The position numbers and the translations under genes are program-made. A stretch of DNA of 64,000 nucleotides from Amycolatopsis coloradensis (GTDB taxonomy: Bacteria > Actinomycetota > Actinomycetes > Mycobacteriales > Pseudonocardiaceae). Where the stretch lies: the NCBI RefSeq assembly GCF_001953865.1, contig NZ_MQUQ01000003.1:660059-724058 (forward strand), read 5' to 3'. The notes under the pieces are model-generated. The model had not been told where the DNA came from, did no database searches, and was given only the letters and a program-made list of their open reading frames with translations. Below, piece after piece: positions 59,822 through 64,000 of the stretch. Numbering within the stretch: the stretch's first letter is position 1; the number at the start of each line of letters is the position of its first letter.

Positions 59822-61192
59822 GTGTTCCTGCTGCCGATCATCGCCGGGTACTCGGCCTACAACATGGCGACCACGAAATCCGGCGACTTCGAAGCGTCGG
59901 GTGGCGATCGCAAGATCGACTGCTACAACATCTGGGAGAAGATCGTCACCGGCCCGGGTACCGGGTCGATCTCCGAGGGCCAGGCCGCGGCGACCCGGCT
60001 CAAGGCCGGTTACCAGGACAGGCTGACCACCATCGACAACCTGTCGAAAGAGATGGACGCCGCCTGGACCGGTAAGAGCGCCGAAGCCGCGCAGGAGTCC
60101 GGCGCGCATCCGCTGCGGACGTGGATGGAGGACTCCGGCAAGAAGCTGACGGACTCCGACAAGTACCTCGGCGAGCAGAACACCGCGTTCACCACGGTGA
60201 AGGCGAAGGTGCAGCAGGTCCCGAAGGATCCGCCGAAGAACAACCTGCTCAACTCCATCACGCCGTGGACGACCGACACCGACCGCGCGATCCGGGACTA
60301 CAACCAGCGGGGTCAAGCGAACGTCGACGCGTTCAACGAGTACTTCAAGGCCAGTTCCGAGAACGGCAAGAAGCTGCCCACCTACTCCAAGATGGAGGGG
60401 CAGAACACGAACGTCGACGTCAACGGCGGCAGCGGCGGCAAGGACAAGGACGGCAACGGGAACGACACCGGCCAGGGTGACCGGAACGGGCACAACGGCA
60501 TGCCGCCCGGCGGCATCTCGACGCCGCCCGGTTCGATGCCGCCCGGTTCGATGCCGCCCGGCGGCATGCCGAGCGTTCCCGGGTCGAACCTGCCCGGCAT
60601 CGGTACGCCGGGGTCGAACCTGCCCGGCTCCAACCTTCCCGGATCGAACCTGCCCGGCAGCACCATCCCGGGGTCGAACCTTCCCGGATCGAATCTGCCG
60701 GGCGGGCAGTACAACCCGAACATCCCCGGCAGCAACTACAAGCCGCCGTCCTGGGACGACGGGACGAACGCGTCCGGTTTCACCCCGCCGAAGATCCCCG
60801 GCGCCGGTGGCTTCGGCCCTGGTGGCGGCGGCGGTGGCGGTGGCTTCGGCGGCACCGACATCCCCGGCGCGGGCGGTTTCGGCCCGGACGGCGGCTTCGG
60901 CCCCGGTGGTTTCGGTCCTGGCGGGCCGGGCAGCGCGAGTGGCGCGGCCATCCCCGGTGGCGCGGCCGGGATGGGCGGCATGGGCGCCGGTGGCGCCGGA
61001 GCGGGCGGTGCCGGAGCGGGTCGTGGTGCCGCCGGCGGCATGATGGGCGGCATGGGCGGTATGGGTGCCGGTGGCGCCAAGGGGAAGGGTGGCGAGGACG
61101 AGGAGCGCAGCGCCAAGTACCTCGTCGGCGACGACCCCAACGACATCTTCGGGACCGACGAACTCACCGCACCGCCGGTGATCGGCGAGTAG
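59822..61192 (+). CDS. PPE-like protein with Gly/Pro repeats, 456 aa
   Basis: The N-terminal helical region has the PPE-type pattern LKAGYQDRLTTIDNL..AAWTGKSAEAAQ with WTG at 82-84, a WXG turn. It is followed by a low-complexity half: PPGSMPPGGMP, a run of GSNLP pentapeptides (about 255-300), then GFGPGG and GAGGAG stretches. The last residues, YLVGDDPNDIFG and APPVIGE, are a C-terminal form common in Pseudonocardiaceae PPE-like proteins. It is probably secreted with the small protein at 58809 and chaperoned by the EspG gene 98 bases downstream. GTG start with AAGGAGGG. Confidence 0.75.
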   Translation: MFLLPIIAGYSAYNMATTKSGDFEASGGDRKIDCYNIWEKIVTGPGTGSISEGQAAATRLKAGYQDRLTTIDNLSKEMDAAWTGKSAEAAQESGAHPLRTWMEDSGKKLTDSDKYLGEQNTAFTTVKAKVQQVPKDPPKNNLLNSITPWTTDTDRAIRDYNQRGQANVDAFNEYFKASSENGKKLPTYSKMEGQNTNVDVNGGSGGKDKDGNGNDTGQGDRNGHNGMPPGGISTPPGSMPPGSMPPGGMPSVPGSNLPGIGTPGSNLPGSNLPGSNLPGSTIPGSNLPGSNLPGGQYNPNIPGSNYKPPSWDDGTNASGFTPPKIPGAGGFGPGGGGGGGGFGGTDIPGAGGFGPDGGFGPGGFGPGGPGSASGAAIPGGAAGMGGMGAGGAGAGGAGAGRGAAGGMMGGMGGMGAGGAKGKGGEDEERSAKYLVGDDPNDIFGTDELTAPPVIGE

Positions 61193-61289
61193 TCGTCACG
61201 AGCGAGCCGGGCGCGTGCCAAGATTGGGGCCGCGCCCGGCTTGTCTTGTTCCGGGTTGGACGAACAAGAACGACTAGGGGGCAGTTCCG

Positions 61290-62087
61290 GTGCTGGACAA
61301 GCAGGTCACGATCACGACCGGCACCCTCATCACGCTGATCCACCGCCGGGGCGGCGAGCCGCACACGATCCTGTCGGAAACGCCGACCTGGTACGACGAG
61401 GACGCGCAGCGGACCGAGGACGAGCGGACCAACAAGGAGCTGGTGAGCCAGGGCCTCTTCGGCGCGCGAGGTCTGCACCCGGGATTCAAGGCGACGCTCG
61501 AAGCGATCGCCAGGCCGAGCCTGGAGTACTACGGCTGGGTCGACGGCGGGTTCGAGGGCAAGGCGCTGAGCTACACCCTGCTCGCGGGCAGTGCCGGCGG
61601 CGAGGGTTTCGTCCTCGCCCGCCACAGTGAGCACGACGGTGTCGCGCTCGCCTCGGTGCGGCCCGAAGAACTGCTGACCGAGTTCCTCGACCAGATCCCG
61701 AAGCTCGCGCCGGGACGCGGTCGGCCGGTCGCCGTCCCGAAGAGCCAGGTCGAGGCCCCGCGCTCGTCGTCGACAGCGCAGGACGAGGGTTTCGAGGTGC
61801 TTCGCAGCGGACGGCAGAGCGCCGGCAGCCAGGAGGCCGACGAGCTTCGCCGTATCCTCGCGCTACGCCGAATGGGCAGCGGCAGCCTGTACGTCGCCGC
61901 CCGCGGCCGGAGCGGTGCGCGGCAGCGGATCGAACGCCCGGTGAACTACATCGATACGTCCGAGGGCCGGTGGCTGACCGAAGAGATACCGGGGAGTGGC
62001 GAGCCGAGGATCGCCTTCACACCCGCCGACCAGCAGGTTCTCGGAGAACGACTACGGAGCGCACAGGGCAGGTTGTTCGCGTCCTGA
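61290..62087 (+). CDS. ESX secretion-associated protein EspG-like, 265 aa
   Basis: A cytoplasmic chaperone of PPE proteins in type VII secretion. It has the EspG layout: a beta-rich opening, LFGARGLHPGFKATLEAIARPSLEYYGWV, ALSYTLLAGSAGGEGFVLAR, a central DELRRILALRRMGSGSLYVAAR and a closing VNYIDTSEGRWL. No ESX membrane or ATPase genes are in the window, so this cassette would have to use a secretion machine encoded elsewhere. GTG 61290 follows AGGGGG. Confidence 0.8.
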   Translation: MLDKQVTITTGTLITLIHRRGGEPHTILSETPTWYDEDAQRTEDERTNKELVSQGLFGARGLHPGFKATLEAIARPSLEYYGWVDGGFEGKALSYTLLAGSAGGEGFVLARHSEHDGVALASVRPEELLTEFLDQIPKLAPGRGRPVAVPKSQVEAPRSSSTAQDEGFEVLRSGRQSAGSQEADELRRILALRRMGSGSLYVAARGRSGARQRIERPVNYIDTSEGRWLTEEIPGSGEPRIAFTPADQQVLGERLRSAQGRLFAS

Positions 62088-62550
62088 ATTCCACACCGTT
62101 CAGCCCAGCGGGCCACCCCTCCGCCCTCCGTGGCATTCATCCACAGGGCATCGCTGTGCGCCGCCGTGCGACACGCCGACCGACGTGTTTCGCCCGACAC
62201 GCCGCACGGATTTGAGAAAAGTTCTCCACAGTGTGTACACAGCCCCTGGCCAGCACTTTTGTCAAACCATCCCGCCGTTGCCCACAAGTTGTACACAGGC
62301 TATGGGCCACCTGTGAAGGGATGCCCGCAGTCATCCCCAGGTTGTCCACAGGGCGGTCCCCAGGCGAAATTGCGCTGGTCCTTTCGGGGGGCCTACCGTG
62401 CCCGATTGGCCGGTACGCACAGTGGCGTTCTTCCGGCCGAGGGGAGCACCGGGAGCCGAGGGAGGGCGACCGGTGGGCACAGGCGGACCGACCGGGGAAA
62501 ATCTGGCATAATCGAACGCGTGTTCGATGCTTGAGGAGGTGGCAGCAGCG
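62088..62550. other. 463-base gap upstream of dnaB with DnaA-box-like 9-mers
   Basis: No gene is seen. It holds TTGTCCACA (62342-62350, exact actinobacterial DnaA box) and near matches TTGCCCACA (62278-62286), TTGTACACA (62289-62297), TTCTCCACA (62222-62230), GTGTACACA (62233-62241) and TCATCCACA (62137-62145), all on the plus strand, plus a promoter before dnaB. Confidence 0.6.
62504..62512 (+). promoter_or_regulatory. Extended -10 promoter of dnaB
   Basis: TGGCATAAT is an extended -10 (TGN followed by CATAAT at 62507-62512), 38 bases before the dnaB GTG. No clear -35 is seen. Confidence 0.5.
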
Positions 62551-63960
62551 GTGGCGCTGACCGACGACCGCAATCCGATGTACGCGGAGTCCGACCCGGG
62601 TCCCGGCGATCCCGGTCCGCGTGGTGGTGAGTACGACCGCCAGCCGCCGCAGGACATCGCGGCCGAGCAGTCCGTGCTCGGCGGCATGCTGCTGTCGAAG
62701 GACGCCGTCGCCGACGTCATCGAAGCCCTCGGGCCCGACGACTTCTACCGGCCCGCGCACCAGGCGATCTACGACGTCATCCTCGACCTTTACGGGCGAG
62801 GCGAGCCCGCCGACCCGATCACCGTCTCCGCCGAACTGGAACGCCGCGGCGAACTCGGCCGCGTCGGCGGCGCCCCGTATCTGCACACCCTGATCGCGAC
62901 GGTGCCGACGGCGGCGAACGCCGGGTACTACGCGGAGATCGTCTCCGAGAAGGCGGTGCTGCGGCGCCTGGTCGAGGCGGGCACGCGGATCGTGCAGTAC
63001 GGCTACGGCGCGGCCGCGGCCGACGGCGCGAACATCGACGAGGTCGTCGACCGCGCACAGGCCGCGATCTACGACGTCACCGAGCGGCGCACCAGCGAGG
63101 ACTACGTCGCGCTGGAGGAGCTGCTCCAGCCGACCATGGACGAGATCGACGCGATCGCGTCACGCGGCGGGCAGTCGCAGGGCATCCCGACCGGATTCGC
63201 CGACTTCGACGATCTGACGAACGGCCTGCACCCAGGGCAGATGATCATCGTCGCCGCCCGCCCCGGTGTCGGGAAATCGACGCTGGGTCTGGATTTCGCC
63301 CGTTCCGCGTCCATCAAACACGGTCTGACCAGCGTCATCTTCTCGCTGGAAATGAGCAGGACCGAGATCGTCATGCGCATGCTCTCGGCCGAGGCCCGGA
63401 TCCGGCTGGCGGATATGCGCGGTGGCAAGATGTCCGACGACGACTGGACACGGCTCGCGCGCCGGATGAGCGAAGTCTCCGAGGCGCCGCTGTTCGTCGA
63501 CGACTCGCCGAACATGACGATGATGGAGATCCGCGCGAAGGCCCGGCGGCTCAAGCAGCGCAACGACCTCAAGCTCGTCGTCCTCGACTATCTCCAGCTG
63601 ATGACCTCGGGCAAGCGCGTCGAGTCGCGGCAGCAGGAGGTCTCGGAGTTCTCGCGGCAGATGAAACTGCTGGCAAAGGAGATCGAGGTCCCGGTGATCG
63701 CGATCAGCCAGCTGAACCGTGGTCCCGAGCAGCGGACCGACAAACGCCCGATGCTGTCCGACCTTCGTGAGTCCGGTTCGCTGGAGCAGGACGCCGACCT
63801 CGTCATCCTGGTCAACCGACCCGACGCCTGGGAGCGGGACGACCCGCGCGCCGGTGAAGCGGACCTGATCATCGCGAAGCACCGCGCCGGGCCGACGGCG
63901 ACGATCACCGTCGCGCACCAGCTGCACTACAGCCGATTCGTCGACCTCTCGCACGACTAG
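62551..63960 (+). CDS. dnaB: Replicative DNA helicase DnaB, 469 aa, without intein
   Basis: The hexameric helicase that unwinds DNA at the replication fork. The N-terminal domain begins PQDIAAEQSVLGGMLLS; RecA-like motor motifs are GIPTGFADFDDLTNGL, Walker A ARPGVGKSTLGLD, SLEMSRTEIVMRML, Walker B LKLVVLDYLQLM, ISQLNRGPEQRTDKRPMLSDLRESGSLEQDAD and the closing KHRAGPTATI. Mycobacterial DnaB often carries inteins; here these motifs are uninterrupted. GTG 62551 has GAGGAGGT ten bases upstream. Confidence 0.98.
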   Translation: MALTDDRNPMYAESDPGPGDPGPRGGEYDRQPPQDIAAEQSVLGGMLLSKDAVADVIEALGPDDFYRPAHQAIYDVILDLYGRGEPADPITVSAELERRGELGRVGGAPYLHTLIATVPTAANAGYYAEIVSEKAVLRRLVEAGTRIVQYGYGAAAADGANIDEVVDRAQAAIYDVTERRTSEDYVALEELLQPTMDEIDAIASRGGQSQGIPTGFADFDDLTNGLHPGQMIIVAARPGVGKSTLGLDFARSASIKHGLTSVIFSLEMSRTEIVMRMLSAEARIRLADMRGGKMSDDDWTRLARRMSEVSEAPLFVDDSPNMTMMEIRAKARRLKQRNDLKLVVLDYLQLMTSGKRVESRQQEVSEFSRQMKLLAKEIEVPVIAISQLNRGPEQRTDKRPMLSDLRESGSLEQDADLVILVNRPDAWERDDPRAGEADLIIAKHRAGPTATITVAHQLHYSRFVDLSHD

Positions 63961-64000
63961 GGCGTGTCCTGGGGATCTTCAGCGGAGGTGGAGGACGATG

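Noticed and set aside
62551..63960. Intein in dnaB
   Set aside because: Walker A, Walker B and the C-terminal motifs are uninterrupted, and the length is normal for an intein-free helicase.

Overview
The window is high-GC actinobacterial DNA, most likely from a mycolate-type Pseudonocardiaceae such as Amycolatopsis. Three things support this. The gene order PadR regulator, ino1, DUF5318, ponA, membrane glycosyltransferase, rpsF-ssb-rpsR-rplI, dnaB matches the Mycobacterium tuberculosis Rv0046c-Rv0058 block. An AftB-type arabinofuranosyltransferase implies an arabinogalactan wall. Type VII secretion (PPE-like/EspG) genes are present. The genus is inferred from family resemblance; no search was run.

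Left part (1-13.4 kb). An EndoU-like nuclease gene runs off the left edge, followed by an ABC transporter, an F420-type oxidoreductase and GTP-dependent PEP carboxykinase (pckG) with a hairpin-rich leader. Next is an acidic protein with Asp-rich calcium-binding-like repeats. A cluster of two dynamin-like GTPases, a free-standing GrpE-like protein, a YqeB-type membrane protein and a TetR regulator follows; a perfect palindrome sits in the promoter spacer of the YqeB/TetR unit. A NarL-type two-component pair closes this part.

Middle (13.4-41 kb). Exporters with regulators are common here: SDR/TetR, two tandem ABC-2 transporters, and an FtsX-type ABC transporter divergent from a second two-component pair. 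Metabolic and envelope genes follow: trmB, an amidohydrolase, aftB, a secreted SdrD-B-like protein, two tandem Tat-exported PhoX-like phosphatases, MarR/MFS, and a HAD phosphatase. The only large non-coding stretch (27.7-28.4 kb) carries two facing DnaA-box-like sites, a 23-bp hairpin and a 96-bp tandem repeat.

Right part (40-64 kb). This is the conserved core block carrying lineage-specific additions: a duplicated bifunctional penicillin-binding protein, a Gfo/Idh oxidoreductase with a divergent ROK regulator, endonuclease IV, and three tandem secreted, C-terminally membrane-anchored paralogues directly before the rpsF operon. A type VII secretion cassette (small PE-like helical protein, DUF3558-like lipoprotein, PPE-like protein, EspG) lies between rplI and dnaB. 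A run of DnaA-box-like 9-mers precedes dnaB.

Thirteen genes have a TAnnnT-like hexamer (AATAAT or TTTAAT in two) 6-8 bases before the start codon and no clear Shine-Dalgarno, which suggests widespread leaderless transcripts. No tRNA, rRNA, insertion sequence, prophage or CRISPR array was seen.
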